Origin: Macquaria australasica
Lineage: Eukaryota; Chordata; Actinopteri; Centrarchiformes; Percichthyidae
Direction: 5' to 3'
NCBI GenBank assembly: GCA_005408345.1
Contig: SEMN01000185.1
Coordinates: 806,001 to 870,000, forward strand
Length of the DNA stretch: 64,000 bases
Shown here: positions 1 through 13,400 of the stretch, one piece after another
Position numbering within the stretch: the stretch's first letter is position 1
Layout: every line of letters begins with the position of its first letter
Translations under genes and position numbers: made by a program
Notes under the pieces: model-generated
What the model was told of the DNA's origin: nothing
Seen by the model: the letters and a program-made list of their open reading frames with translations, nothing else
The model's database searches: none

Positions 1-254
1 GTTCAAATGAGCTCCACATTGACCTACTACAACAGTAAAATGCTACTTATACATGAATATATCAGTAATAATAAAGTAACATATATATATAACAGAAGAA
101 CACTCACAGGAGCCATTTATCTGCATTTTGAGTACATTTTCCTAAAAATACTGACATAGTTTTACCAATGGACTTTTACTTGTAATGGAGTATTTGTATA
201 TTGCACTATTGCTACTTCTACTTAAGTAAAATATCTAAAATACCCCCACCACTG
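1..254 (+). mobile_element. 3' part of CAGTGGTGG-type MITE-like repeat
   Basis: Contains the hallmark phrases of the family: AACAGTAAAATGCTACTTAT, GTAATGGAGTATTTG, CTTCTACTTAAGTAAAATAT, ending in the terminal CCACCACTG. The same phrases occur at 24771-25392, 26549-27232 and 54315-54872. The 5' half is off the window. Confidence 0.7.
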
Positions 255-527
255 CAGTGCAGTTAGAAAACCGCTTTCAATAATTTTGTTACAAAGGATA
301 TAAATAAAGTAATCTTTGGTTTTAGCTCAAATATTAGCAGAACTAAAACTCAAGTTTTGCCATAGATGCATATTTTGTATTTATCTGACTACCTGCTCTA
401 CACTGAACAAATCTGTGTATTTTATAAATTCAACCCAACAGATGTATTTCCCCATGACCAAGATTATTCACGTCATTATTACACACTGTACATCTAAATT
501 GGTTTGATCTTTGTCTCTGTCTCCTAC

Positions 528-787
528 CTTGACAGATGCAGTGTTGACTCTCTTCCGATCTTAATTCAAAATCTTCAAGCGCAGCCTCATTTTCTCCATG
601 ACAGGATCGGGCCTCGGATCCTTCCCAAGAATCCACAGCAGCAGGACTGGACGTGTGAATGTTCCCATTCAGGTCGAGACAATCATGCAGGCAAACTTCC
701 TTCTTCCCTTCCCAGACAGTGGCTATCAAGGGTGGGGTTAGGGCTGCCCTTTTCACAGCCTTTGATGGAGGCTGCTCATTAGAGCCG
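528..787 (-). CDS. kndc1: KNDC1 exon 17 (last one in window)
   Basis: A 260-bp exon encoding (L)GSNEQPPSKAVKRAAL, PPLIATVWEGKKEVCLHD, and an acidic end EDFELRSEESQHCICQ. Acceptor CCTGCAG, donor GTAGGA, phase 1 out. No further exon can be placed in 1-527, so the message continues off the left edge towards the RasGEF domain. Confidence 0.82.
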
Positions 788-1414
788 CTGCAGGAGGCGC
801 ATTAGGAGAGAGAAAACACACACAGTGTGTTCAAAGCTTGTGACAATTAGCACTTATGTAAAGAATGATGCAAATCATGGACGTTTAAGTATGTAATAAA
901 AAGATAATTGGAAGGAAACAGCCAAAACAAAATAGTCGACTAACTTCACAGATGAGCAAGGATCCAGAATACAGCAGTGGGGAGTTACTAATTTAATGTG
1001 AGCACAGTCGCTAATAGCAACAATCACTGAGAACCAAACAAGAAAGCCATCAAAGACTCATTTCAAACATTATGCAGCTTGTTGCTCACATCATCAAATA
1101 TAATTGCGCCTGGACACTGTCCACTCCAGTGCGTGTCAGAGGTAGAATGGACCATCTCTCAATAGAGAAACTGGAACAGTGGAAAAAATAACACTACACA
1201 GCTAAGCCTTGGAGGAAGATTGTCTCTCTCTCTCTGCAAATCTGTGATGTCTCCCTACTACAGCAGATTAAAGGGTCTCTCCACATATTGCTCTCAGCAT
1301 AAGAGCATGGCAACGCCTGCATAAAAAGATGTCTGCGAGAACTGACAGGCTCGTCCCTCTACTCGTCTCTAGCTTACATTTAAATGAAGAGAGAAGCCCC
1401 CCCCACCACCACCA

Positions 1415-1448
<34 letters not shown>

Positions 1449-4400
1449 AGGGCTACTTGTCTGCATGTCAGTAACAATGCAGAAGAGGTTTTACATGCAT
1501 CTTCAGTGGTGCCAGACATTCTCCCCAGAACCATTCAAGGGACCATTCAAGCTGCAGCCTGAAGTTTATGTATGTGCATATTATGTACATATTGTATTAA
1601 TGCTCATTTGAATGCTGTGTATGGGTGTGCACAAGCATTTGTAAGTGTGCAGAGGAGGAGAGGTTATGTTCAGTGAGGACTGGATTATTCTGCGTGCCTA
1701 TTCTTCAGAACCAACATAAGATTAAATTAACTAGAAGCAGCCAAATTTGGGCATCTCACTGTTCAGACGGAAGCACTGGCTGTTTTACTGAGATATCCTT
1801 TTTCAATTTTGGGGTAATTATTCTGACACCCAAGACAATCTCTTTAACTCATTATGTAGGCTAACTGTGCTGCTGATTCGATTCATTCGACACAGTCGAA
1901 AAACAGTCATTTATTTTAAGGATTAAACACTGATGCATAATAAAAAAAAACTTATTTCAGAATCTGAACTGCGCTGTGGATGATGCTGTCATTAAACCTG
2001 AAATACGTATTTAACTTTCCACATGCTGTAATATGTCAGGAGATGATACTGTAACCACAGCAAAAATGGTGCTGTGGTGTGTTGTAAAGAAGCTTGTCTC
2101 TATTTAAATCACTCGCTGCAAACTGAACTGCTAAGGTACCAGAGAAGTGTGCTCTGACTGAACTTATGTAATTGATTTTGATGTGTGAAAAATCGAGATT
2201 TTGGGCAACGATTCATGTCTGCAACCAGGCAGCCACTTATCAGGTGCTACTTGTGTGCATATATGAATCAGGGCTATAACTATCAATTATCAATCAGTTG
2301 ATCTGCTGATCATATTTCCAGTTCTTGGAGTAATGGTCTAGTCTTTGAAATGCCCAATTGTCAAAATAGTAAAATAAAATGGTGTCCAAGGTGATGCCTT
2401 CAAATTGCTACACCCCAAAGGTATTCAATTAACAATAACTTATATAAATAGAGGAAATCATCAGATTTTCACATTTGAGAAGCTGGAACCAGACAATGTT
2501 TAGCATCTTTGTTTGATAAATGACTTAAACAATTAATTGATTTCAGATCTGTGATAAGAGATATTCGTTTTTTAGCCTAAATTTGTGCCTATTTGTAACT
2601 TTTAGCCTATTTTACATTTTGTGGTTTACCTAGTATTGATGCTTTATTATAACAGCAACATATATGTCTATTTTAAATTTTGTTGTCTATTTAGTATTGA
2701 CATGTTATTGCAACAGCAAAATAATTCAGTGTTTTTAATAACAATTGTCTTTATGAACCTGTGGTAATGCTGAAAGGGCAATAAACTATAAACTATAACT
2801 TGATTACTTAATTGTTGTTGATTAGTTTTCAGTCAATCAAATAATCACTTAATCAACCAATCATTTTAGTGTTCACTTTATAATAAAGGTACAAAACACA
2901 TGCTTAACTAATGCATAACTAATGCATGACTCACAGTGATTTAATGCATGGAACTGTGAATCAGATGCAAACATCTACATGTTGCTGCATGAGTCAATGG
3001 TCTGAAGAGAGCAGTGGACCAAAGAAACAACATTTCCTTTGTGTGGTCCAAAGAAATATTTGTTTTCTGACCCCATCTCAGTCATTTCAAAGGGAAAGAC
3101 AGACACACGTGTTTGAAGTCCTACTCACAGTGTGGATGGGCTGTAGTTAACCAGGCAGTGCAATACACCCAGCAAGTCGTCTTCCCAGTACAGATCACTG
3201 AACCTCTCCTTCACAACGCTGGCAAAAGTGTGGTACTGGAGGTCCTTCAAAGAGAAGATGTACTCCCCTCGGAAAAGAGAAAAAGTCGATTTTTTTTTAA
3301 TAAGAATATGTCGGAACAACTCAATACAAGATTATGCAGTGGGTAATTATTTTGTCATTTCATTCAAAAATTAAGGAGTGAGTGGAGGAGCTATCTGGTG
3401 TTAAAAGAACAATGTGCAGATTTTCTACTTTCTTAGACAAAGGGGTGTCTGTTCTGTGCAACACTGCAGCTGTCTAGTTTACTTCTGCCATCCTGACGTC
3501 AATGGAAGTGATCTTTTCTCTCCACCTTGGGGCATCCCGACAGCTCAGTCTGCTATCAGAGAGGAGGACTGTATGTTGGGGAGCCAAATAACCTCCCAGT
3601 GTATACAATATGTGCAGTGGACATTAGAACATAAGCAGAGTAACAAGCCCACACCATCAGCCAGATATGCAGAACATTTATAATTTATTATAATGGAACC
3701 TTCAAGGAACATTCTCTAGATGTTCTGGTATATATGTATGTTAAAAACAACTTTGGAGGAACATTAGACAACTTTCTCTTAGGGCATAATCATAGGGTTG
3801 TGTGAGGATATTCTTCTTAGAACTAGTGAACCACATTTCAAAATTCCCTGAAAATGATTTTAAGTTTAGAAGAAATATTACCAAACAGGAAACTTAAGGA
3901 AATGGGAATGTTACGTGTTTGCTCAGTACACGTAGGCCTGTGGTACTGACGCACATCACCACATATAATTTATTTTTCATACAAATATGTCATTTAATAC
4001 AGAGACTATATTGTACGCATGTAGAGATATAGATCTGCACATACATATAATTGAGTGGTTGCAACCTTTTCTGTCTGACATAGCCCCGCAGCTCCTTTCC
4101 GATAAACTCAAGTACCCCTTTATTGACTCCACCCCATCATGTTCCAAATGTGTTAATTTGAATTGATTTTAAATCGGATGTTTTTTAACATTGTTAATTA
4201 TGTAAACGTATATATTGTATATTGAATATTTTTTTCATACAATTGAACTGTCAATGTTTAGGTCAAGTTTGCATTCATGATGCTACCGCTTCTGCACATT
4301 TCAACCTTTTATCCATTACTTTTAGTTAACTCTTTGAAAAATGTACCCATTACTATTTCGACCCTTTATCCATTAGTTTTAGCTAAGTATTTCAACCTTG

Positions 4401-7400
4401 TATCCATTACTTTTAGCTAGCTATTTGAATTGTTTATTCATTTACTTTTAACTAACTGTTTAGCTAACTAGTTTTCACACACTCTCAACTGCAACATGTG
4501 GTATTGAGGCGTTATAGCTGACTCAATATGTGGATACATATTATTTAATCAAATCATAATTAATTTAAAAAAAATTGTTTAGCCAACCCACAATCTTTCC
4601 ACGTACTCCCTGGCAACTGCAGAAGTACCCTCTGGTGTACAAGTACCCCTGGTACAGATATAGATGAAGTAGGTTTTTTACCATTACTCTGTAAAGCAAA
4701 TGCAGCAATAATAAAATAATATTACAGTCATCTAAAGATACATACCCATGACGATGTCCTCATGTCCATTGTCCAAATATCCATCAAGTGAAAACTCTCC
4801 CTTGAGCAGGTCAATCACTTCCTGTAGGGCAGGGTGGACTTTAGGGGAGATGGTCTCTGAAGGAGACTGGCTCTCACCTTGTGTTTCTGGATTTGTTTTT
4901 CCATTGTAAGCTCTGGGCACACTGTGCTCCAGGGGGATGTCAGAAATGATGGAGCTACCATTAAAATAAGATGATGGTGGGCCATAATCCTGGGGTTCAG
5001 GCCTCACAGGCACATTCAGACAGTTAATAAATGGACCATCAGTGCTCTCTGGAACTGTGATTAGTCCCTGCAAATGCTGTGGCACCAGGGAGAGATTTAT
5101 ATCCAACCCGAGGAGAGACTCAGGGGCCCTAACCTGCACAGGCACTAAGGAAAGATGTCCTGTTGTGGGGTCCTGACGGAAGAGGTAATTGTTGAAAACA
5201 CCACAACCATTGAGGTTAGTGGATAATGGTGGAGGAAGAGAGACTTCAAGACAGGAAATATCAGGGAGAGCACATGTAGAGTTGACCAGCATCTTGTCAC
5301 TGGAAGTTGTAGAAGTTGTAGTTACAACTGCCTGATTAACAGGCAACTCCTGTGTATGTAGATTTGGGTCAGTCTGTGTAGGATATGGGTACTCAGAGTG
5401 TGAAGTGAAACCGAGGCCCCTTTCCTCGATGCGTTCACTGCTTTTTGTGAATTCATCCACAGTCCTGTAAAATAAACAATCCCTAATAAGCGTTCTCTTT
5501 TTAAAGCTGTGCAGCATTTTGTGTTGGTTTTACTGTTTTCTCTTCTTTTAATTTCTTCTTTTTAATTTGAATTCTGTTCTTTAAAGAAATACTTTAACAT
5601 TTCGGGAAATACGCTTATTCCCTTTCTTGCTGAGATGAGAAGATTGATAACACTCTCATATCTGTCAGTTAAATATGCTATCTTGCTAAACTTAGCTTAT
5701 CATAAAGACTGAAAGCAGAGAAAAACAGCTAGCCTGACTCTGTACAAAGGTTACAAAATATGACTACCAGCCCCTCTAAAGCTAAACCTCTATCCTTGTC
5801 GTGACCGTGAAGTTGCCAGGCAACCAGCGGAGACTTCAGGTAGTCACTGCACCCAGAATATTACCTTGAAAATTGTTTTTTAAAACAGATGCATCACTGT
5901 TATTCAAAAAAATGTATAGTGATAATACATAACATTTTCGGGAACATCCTACCCTGCAATGGCAGCTCCAAGGTGTTTTCTCTCCTCCTCTGAGTCCCCT
6001 TCATTGGTCAGGATGATGGGGGTGAAGTGTGTGGCAGTGGAAGTAAAGGCTTCTGGGAGTTGGAGTTCCTTGTTGACTGGATAGCTGTGGGGAACAGGGC
6101 CAGGCACAGGAGCCAGTCGGCTCTCAGTGGCCATGGGCACAAAGCCTACACACAGTTACAACAATGCCAGTTACAATATCAGTGATATTGTCTCATGCAA
6201 TGCACATCGGTAAATTACACAAAATGTGTAAAATATTAGGGAGATCGGTTACAATGGATTGAGCCCAGTTAAAAGCCATGCTCCCGTCTTTACTGAATCT
6301 TCTTCTGTCATGAATGTTAGATGTAAAAGAAGAGACATGTTTAAGACAAAAACAAATTTGCAGTGCCTCTTGATAGCACAGTTCCAAGGGTCTTCCTTGC
6401 ATTTGGCACATTTAGTGTATAATGTACTGTACATTTCAAGGTAAACTATTGCATGAGGGTCATCCATACTAAAGTGAAGTTGTCCTACCGCTGTTGTTTT
6501 GTGCAGAGTCTTCAAATGAGCTTTGATGAGTTCCAGTTGAACTCAAATCATCTGCATCACTGGATTTTGAGGCTGGCTGAAAGAAAATAGAATTGGTTCA
6601 TTACAATAGAGAGAGATCCTATTTTTCAATGAGACAAAACAGGAGAGCCATTAAGAGACCAAAAATAAAAACCGACTTTGACATTGAGAATGAAATAATA
6701 TACAATAAATAAATAAATAAATAGATGAAAATACAAAGGTGTAAATGTATAAGTGGTGAAAAACAAAGGAAAGTTTACCGGGTGAACTCTGGTGATGAGG
6801 TTGTTCCAGACAGTCTCAACATTTGTCCCTTGACATGATAAGTAGTCACGACAGCTCTGGAACAGATCAACGTGAAAACAAATGTGATAACAATACAGGA
6901 CACTTCACACACAATCACACACAGACAACAATAATCGTAATAAATTCACCCTAAAATAACTGGAGCATTTGATTAAAAATCAAACATCCAGTATTTGGAA
7001 AACTAACCGCTACTTTTACAAAATGACTGACAGCGCAACAATAAAAGCAAATTATGTTTCACAGGAGAGTCCTTCGTTGACAAAATGACAAAGCACTTTT
7101 ACAAATTGGATTCTCTCTGTTTAAATTACAAGTGATTTTCTTTCAAAAGGGATATGTCTATTTGGAAAGGTGCTCCTCTCTGAAGTTGCGATATCTGCAC
7201 ATTGATATGCAAAATTAAATCAGGCTTTATTTATAGAAAACCTTTCATTCTCGGAAATGCAATTCAAAGTGCAATTCAAAAGAGACAAAAAAGACAGAAG
7301 GACCAAATAAAATACATCAGCATTACAAAATAAAACAGAATGTAAAAGTAGAAAATAAATGAATAGAAATAAAAAGAAAAGTAAAATGATTAGGAATCCA

Positions 7401-10400
7401 AATTCTAAAAGGTACTTTAATTCCAATGTGAAAGCCAAATCATGGATAATTATTAATAAACAGGACCTTCCTCACAATTAACAAAACAAAGAGTCTACAA
7501 CCATGCTAGCAGCTCTGTGAGGCTATGAAATGGGGACATCAACATGCCAACATGCTGTTGTTTAGCAGGTAATGTTTACCGTGTTCACTGTCTTAGTTTA
7601 ATGTGTTAGCATACATTGTGAGCATGTTAACACGCTGATGTCAGTCATCTCACAGAGCTGCTAATTAGTACTAAACATAAAGTTGCCTACAGCTAAGGCT
7701 AATGGGACAGTTATTAGTTCTGCAGGTATTGGACAAATCAGAACTTTGACCTGCTGATGGCACTCGAGGAAAAGTCAGAGGATCACCAAAATCAGTAGGA
7801 TTCATCCTCTGTGGATATGAATGTCTGTACCAAACATTTATGTCAATTCATCTTGTAGACATTGAGATATATTACAAGAAAAGTACAATTTTTGACCTAG
7901 TGACTAGCAGCTGCTAGTGTCGCTACAGGAAATGTCACCAAAGTCAGTAAGGTTCATCCTCTGGGCGCCAAAGATATCAATAGTCATTCAGACATTTCAC
8001 TAAAAACTGAAAAAAGTAACCTCATGATTGTGCTACCAAAATGGTGGACCGACTGCCCGGATGACAGACTATCGCTAGAGCCATGTCGCGAGAGTGGCTA
8101 AATATTATCTTCAAAAATGTGGTGGGAGTGGGACCAAGAACACAAATAGCAGGCTTCAGTTTGCTACCTAAGAATTTCCTATTTCATCACAATGTGCTGT
8201 ATATACAGTGCAGGGTTGTTCAGAAATGTCCTATAGTGGGCATGAATTAGTGATAGTAAATCTGAGAACTGTGTCAGACAAGAGGTGTGATAATTGGAGG
8301 CTTGTTAAATGTAACTGTAGGAAGTGGAGTATTGAACAGCACTCAAAAGAGCTAAAAAAAATAAATAAAACAGGTAAATATCCCTCTGCTTCAGCATCCC
8401 TGTATAAATACCAGCAGTTCCCCCACCCAAGTATGAAAAATAACTGGGAGGGGAGGCAGCTGTCAGCCTGTTTGTTCTCAACAAGGTTTCAGTTCAAATA
8501 CACAACCCAGTTTATGTTTTGCAATAAAACCACCAATAAAGAAAGCAGAAATCTTCATCAAAGCCATTCTTAAGTCAAACTGTCATTTGCCTTTTGTAAT
8601 GTGTTTGTAAAATGACTATTTTTTAGCAAATTTACATCGAGCCAACTGCTATGTCTGTGTTATAACAGGGAGCTGAAAACAGAAATACTGTTGGAATACT
8701 GAAAAAGAAAAGTGATGGGATGGTCGAAACGTTGTAATGGAAGACACAAGATCAATGTCAGGCCAATGCAGTAGAGATTTGCAAATTGCAGTAGCTTTGT
8801 GCTTAGTAAAAGAAGAAAAGTGCGTAACAGGCGACCTCGTATGAAGCATGAGCTTTCTTGTCTGCCAGTGTCAGGCACAGCCTTGCTGATAATTTGTCTG
8901 ATGATTACGTAAGGTCTGTGTTAAGACAGAAAAGTTGGAAGGAACAACGCATGCTTTTTAAGAAAATGTTTAAAATAAAAATAATAATACTTTTTTAGCC
9001 ATGATGATGGTGGGTCTCTCAATGGGTGTCCTCTTTGCCATCTCCAGGAGCAGTCTCTTCAGTTTGCGAGGCATTGCCAGTTTTTGATTGGGTGATAAAC
9101 TGAACTTGGCTGAAGCCCAGAGGATAGCAGCAACCCCATACACACAAACCTGAGCAGAAAAGAATACAAGAGGGGAAAGGCTACAACCAAAGCAAATGAT
9201 TAGTGAAAGTTAAATTAAAGTAGTTCAGACAGACAGACCTTCTCAGTCACAATTCCATGTTCTTGATATTCAGGAGCAAGATAAAATTCATCTCGGGGTC
9301 CTGCAAACAACACTGAAAGTCAGTTACTGAAGTCAACAAAAGCCTCCAGACACTGTTGCCTAATATAGTTTGGTAAAGAGTTCATTTTGAAAATCCATTT
9401 TGTAAGTAAACAACTAAAGATAAAAAAATGGAAGAATGTTAGACTGCTGTGCTTCATTGCTCTATAGCAGCACAGAGACTACAGCACAGGACTAAAGTCA
9501 ACCTACCTATGTTTTTAGGTTTCAAGAAAAGTACTTCTCCCTCGCAGCCCACGTATACTGTGTCCAGGCATAGATAGGCTAATGGAAAAGAGAGAAATCA
9601 GCTGCACAGAACAATTGTAGGCAACAAAATGCAAGTCATGTAACAACAATTTGCACATTTTTTTCATTCCCAACATTAATTGTAAGAGCTGGTTCTGAAG
9701 TGAACAGAAAAAAATAAAACAGAAAAAAATGAATACTAAAAAATATATATACATAAATATAAAATAAAATGTGTGCTCTGACAAAATATGTTGGGATGTC
9801 AATTGTTCTTGCACGATCAGTTCATTCTAAGTACTTAAGTACTGGATTCATGCATGAAGTGGTTAAAATCACCTGGAAAGTCAATGTAGGTCTGCAGTGA
9901 AGACAGGCAGGTGTAACACAGAGTCCATAGCTCATTAACTGTCAGCCTCCGTCCACACCGAGTAAGTAACTCTCTTAGAGAGATCCACTGGGTAGAAAAT
10001 AAAGAACAAACCCTGTTTAAAACAGGAATAAGTTACAGACTCTCTCAGTAGGCCTAATTAACTCAAACTGAAGTAATCCCTAACTCGACTTTCTCAAAAT
10101 CTATTTTTGAATGTTTCAACTTTCAGCAATGATTTGTCTTATGAAAGTGTTCACTCATCCACTTTTGCAGATTGCTTTGGCCTATTACTGCTGAGTACCT
10201 ATGTGATTACTCTGTCTCTTTGAGACTGAACACTTGCCTCTGAAACTGTTACATAACTCCGTAAATTCATTCATACAGAAGACTAATAAAACAAGTTCTG
10301 AGCAAACAGATATTACTGAGTTCTACAGGCTATAACAACAGATTTTTATGGGCATAGTTCATTTTTGTTCATTAAAAAAGCTACGCAGACCTCAGCATCA

Positions 10401-13400
10401 TGTCTCATGGCAAACTTATTTTGCACTAAGAAGGTGTAATGTATCCCAAATAAAATTATCTTCACTTATTGATTGATATTAGCAATATTTTCCTTGTCTA
10501 GTGTTAGCTACTTAGCTTGCTCACTACATAGTTAGCTATAAAGGTAAAAAAAAAACAGCTTTGAGTGAAAGCTCACCTTGGAAATAGTAGCAACAAATAG
10601 TAGACACAACTTAATTTTAACACAAGGTCCATTTACTAGCTTTTATCCAGAGCTAAGTAAGTAAGAGAGTAAGAAAGAGCTAAGCGTGCGACTAGCTGTT
10701 ATCATGTAACCAATGTTTTATACTTAGGTCACATGATGACAATGCAGAAAAACCTCCGTCTCAGCTGAGCAAACTCCATCTGCTGATGAAGACCATGAGA
10801 TGTGGTTGAAAACATGGACCTTAAGTTAAGATAACTGTGTCAGTTTAACAACCGTTTACTTAACTAAACTCAGCTTTCTCTCAAGCTACGACTCATAGCA
10901 TTTAAAAGAAGATACCATATTAAAAAAAATCTAGTTAATCCAACTGTTCCCATATCTGAACTGATCTACGCCCCCACCACAAGAACCTTCTCATGTTTCT
11001 ATCTTTCTCTTTCTCTTATTTACAGACAGCCAACTTGTTAGTGGACTTCCATAACAGCAACAGACATGACTGTGAGAAACGATCAGTCAGAGATTTGAGA
11101 GCCATCTGGCACTGGCTAACCTCATCCTGAGATTCTTCATTGAGGCACAGCATGCTTTTGGTCATGTGGTTATTAAGAATGTAGAGGCTGTGGTTCAATG
11201 AGCTCTGCTCCCCAGAAGAGTCCTGTTCCATTTCCAGCTCCTGGCAGGAAGTACAGGAAGATGCTGAATCCTGGGTACTGTTATTAGATTCACATTCATG
11301 GCACCCGATCTTTGTTTCTCCACTGCACGATGTCTCTGGAGCAGTCTCATTTCCTTGTGACATTTGATTGTCCACAACTGAGTTCACACAATCCTCAGTG
11401 CTACTGCGTGGGTAAGACTCACAGGACTTGCCCCGGTTGAGTCTCTGAAGTCTGTTACTCCACACAGACTTGCAGCTCAAGTGTTCATCCACTCCTATCT
11501 CAGTGAGGTCGGATACAGGTATACTGATATCTCCGTGAGTTGGAGGGGAAAGACAAGGGGGGTTGTTGGAGTCCGGGACAGAGCAGGAGCGGTTAAGAGC
11601 CCCCCTCACCCTGTTCAGCCTCTGCTGGGCTCTCCTCCTCACTGGGGAGCTGTTGTGAGACCTGCAGTCCAACTCATCTGCCAAGATCATGCCGCCCCCT
11701 TCACTGCTGTCCATATCCTCTGCCCAGAGAGAGGAGTCCCAGCCCCCGCACACCTGCAGAGTGAGTTTTTAGTATATAGTCATTTGTTTCAGCTGTTCTG
11801 AATGCAGAAATAATCTTTATTATACATTTATGGGTCTAAAGGTTTAGATAAGTCAAAAATTTAAGCGGAAATTAACCAAGGCATGATCTCAGAGGCCATA
11901 GCTAATCAACTTACTTCCAATACACACACAGCAAAGAGTGCATAATTAACTATTAGCAAGCGTTTGGATGAATTTTGGATTTAATAACTTAATAATTAGC
12001 TTTGCATATACGTCACAAATACTTCACTTTCATTATGTATTTTGTGGATACTTTGTACCCCATCACACATAGACAAGCTAACATTAGTTAGTTAGTGGAG
12101 CACCGTTGATGCTGGTCAGTAAATTACAACTTTTTTTCAATATTCTCATACAGACTTAAGTCTGTAACATGCTTCCCAATTAACACAGTTAACTTTTTTA
12201 AATAAAAAAAGCTGCACTCATACTTTCTTTCTATTTTCCTGTTCTGTCAGAAAGTGACCTTCATCATGACCAGTTAGTTTAACTGCCAGTTATGTTTCAT
12301 ATTGCATTTCAGTGGTGTAGGAGCCTGAAAATATTCATTCAGTCGAGAATCATTTGAATCGTTGAACTGAATTGTGACGCCAAGAATCCGAATCCAATCA
12401 AATCGTAGGATTTCCAAAGGTTCCCACCCCTAGTGGCCAAATGGCTTTGGATGGAAAAAACATCACATTGTTATGCTTGTAATTTTTGCTGCACGTTCTG
12501 GTGTACTTAAATTCTTTCTTCCTCCAGAGCAGCAGCTTCCTAAAAGTATTTGCAGCTACACTCTGTCACATACCTGCTGCCTGGACAGACCATTTGCTTT
12601 AACAGAACTGTCAACACACAGGTCGTTTGTATTATCATCCGAGCTCAGTCTTTTAAGCAGACATCTGGGTTTGGGATGCTGCCATCTTGCCTCCCAGGAG
12701 CCTTCCTGTCCATCTGTGGACATACAAAGAGAGCAATTAGTACCGGGACAAATCCCTGCAGAGACCACACAGTGACGTGTAAATTGAGATGATAAAATGA
12801 CCTTGAAAGGTTGACACTGATTCGATGGAGAGCTGCCGTCGCCCAATAGAAGACAGTTTCCGGCACACAGCTGCAGAGAAGGTATGGGACAGCCTTGCTT
12901 CAGCCAGGGAGAGGATGTCCTGTTGGAGTATTAAACTTGCAGGTTTGTAATATTCAAAATAAAACACATATAAAAATGATGTTCTACTTTTGTAGATACT
13001 TTTAGACAACTATGTCTTGTTTTAAGAAAAGGCAGAACACAATAGGACGCTAACTACAGCACATTTCTGTCAAAGTCGCTTATAATTTGGAATTAGTAAT
13101 TTTGATTGTACATTTGAAAGGCCATGTCTCTATCAAGTACATTTTGTCAAGCATTTCATTATATATTGTACTGCATTGTATTATGGTTGTTCACTGGATT
13201 ATTGACCTATTTATTGTCATTATGAGAATTATTATTTTCTCCAGATATTGTTTGGGTTCAAGTGGATGATTTCACTTAACACATATTTTATTATTATATT
13301 ATTATATTTTATTTCTTTATTTATGGAGTTTTCTATTTCTATTGAGGTAAATTATGTACGAAATTAATATTAATATATATATATATAATACGCCACAAAC

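Noticed and set aside
430..782. Overlapping open frames on both strands
   Set aside because: Only the minus-strand frame between 528 and 787 is coding (KNDC1 exon 17); the plus-strand frame is its shadow and the minus-strand extension below 528 is intron.
3414..3683. 89-codon plus-strand open frame
   Set aside because: No domain, inside a KNDC1 intron, no splice context; chance.
8208..8573. 121-codon plus-strand open frame
   Set aside because: AT-rich intronic sequence, Lys/Ser/Asn-rich product without recognisable motifs; chance.
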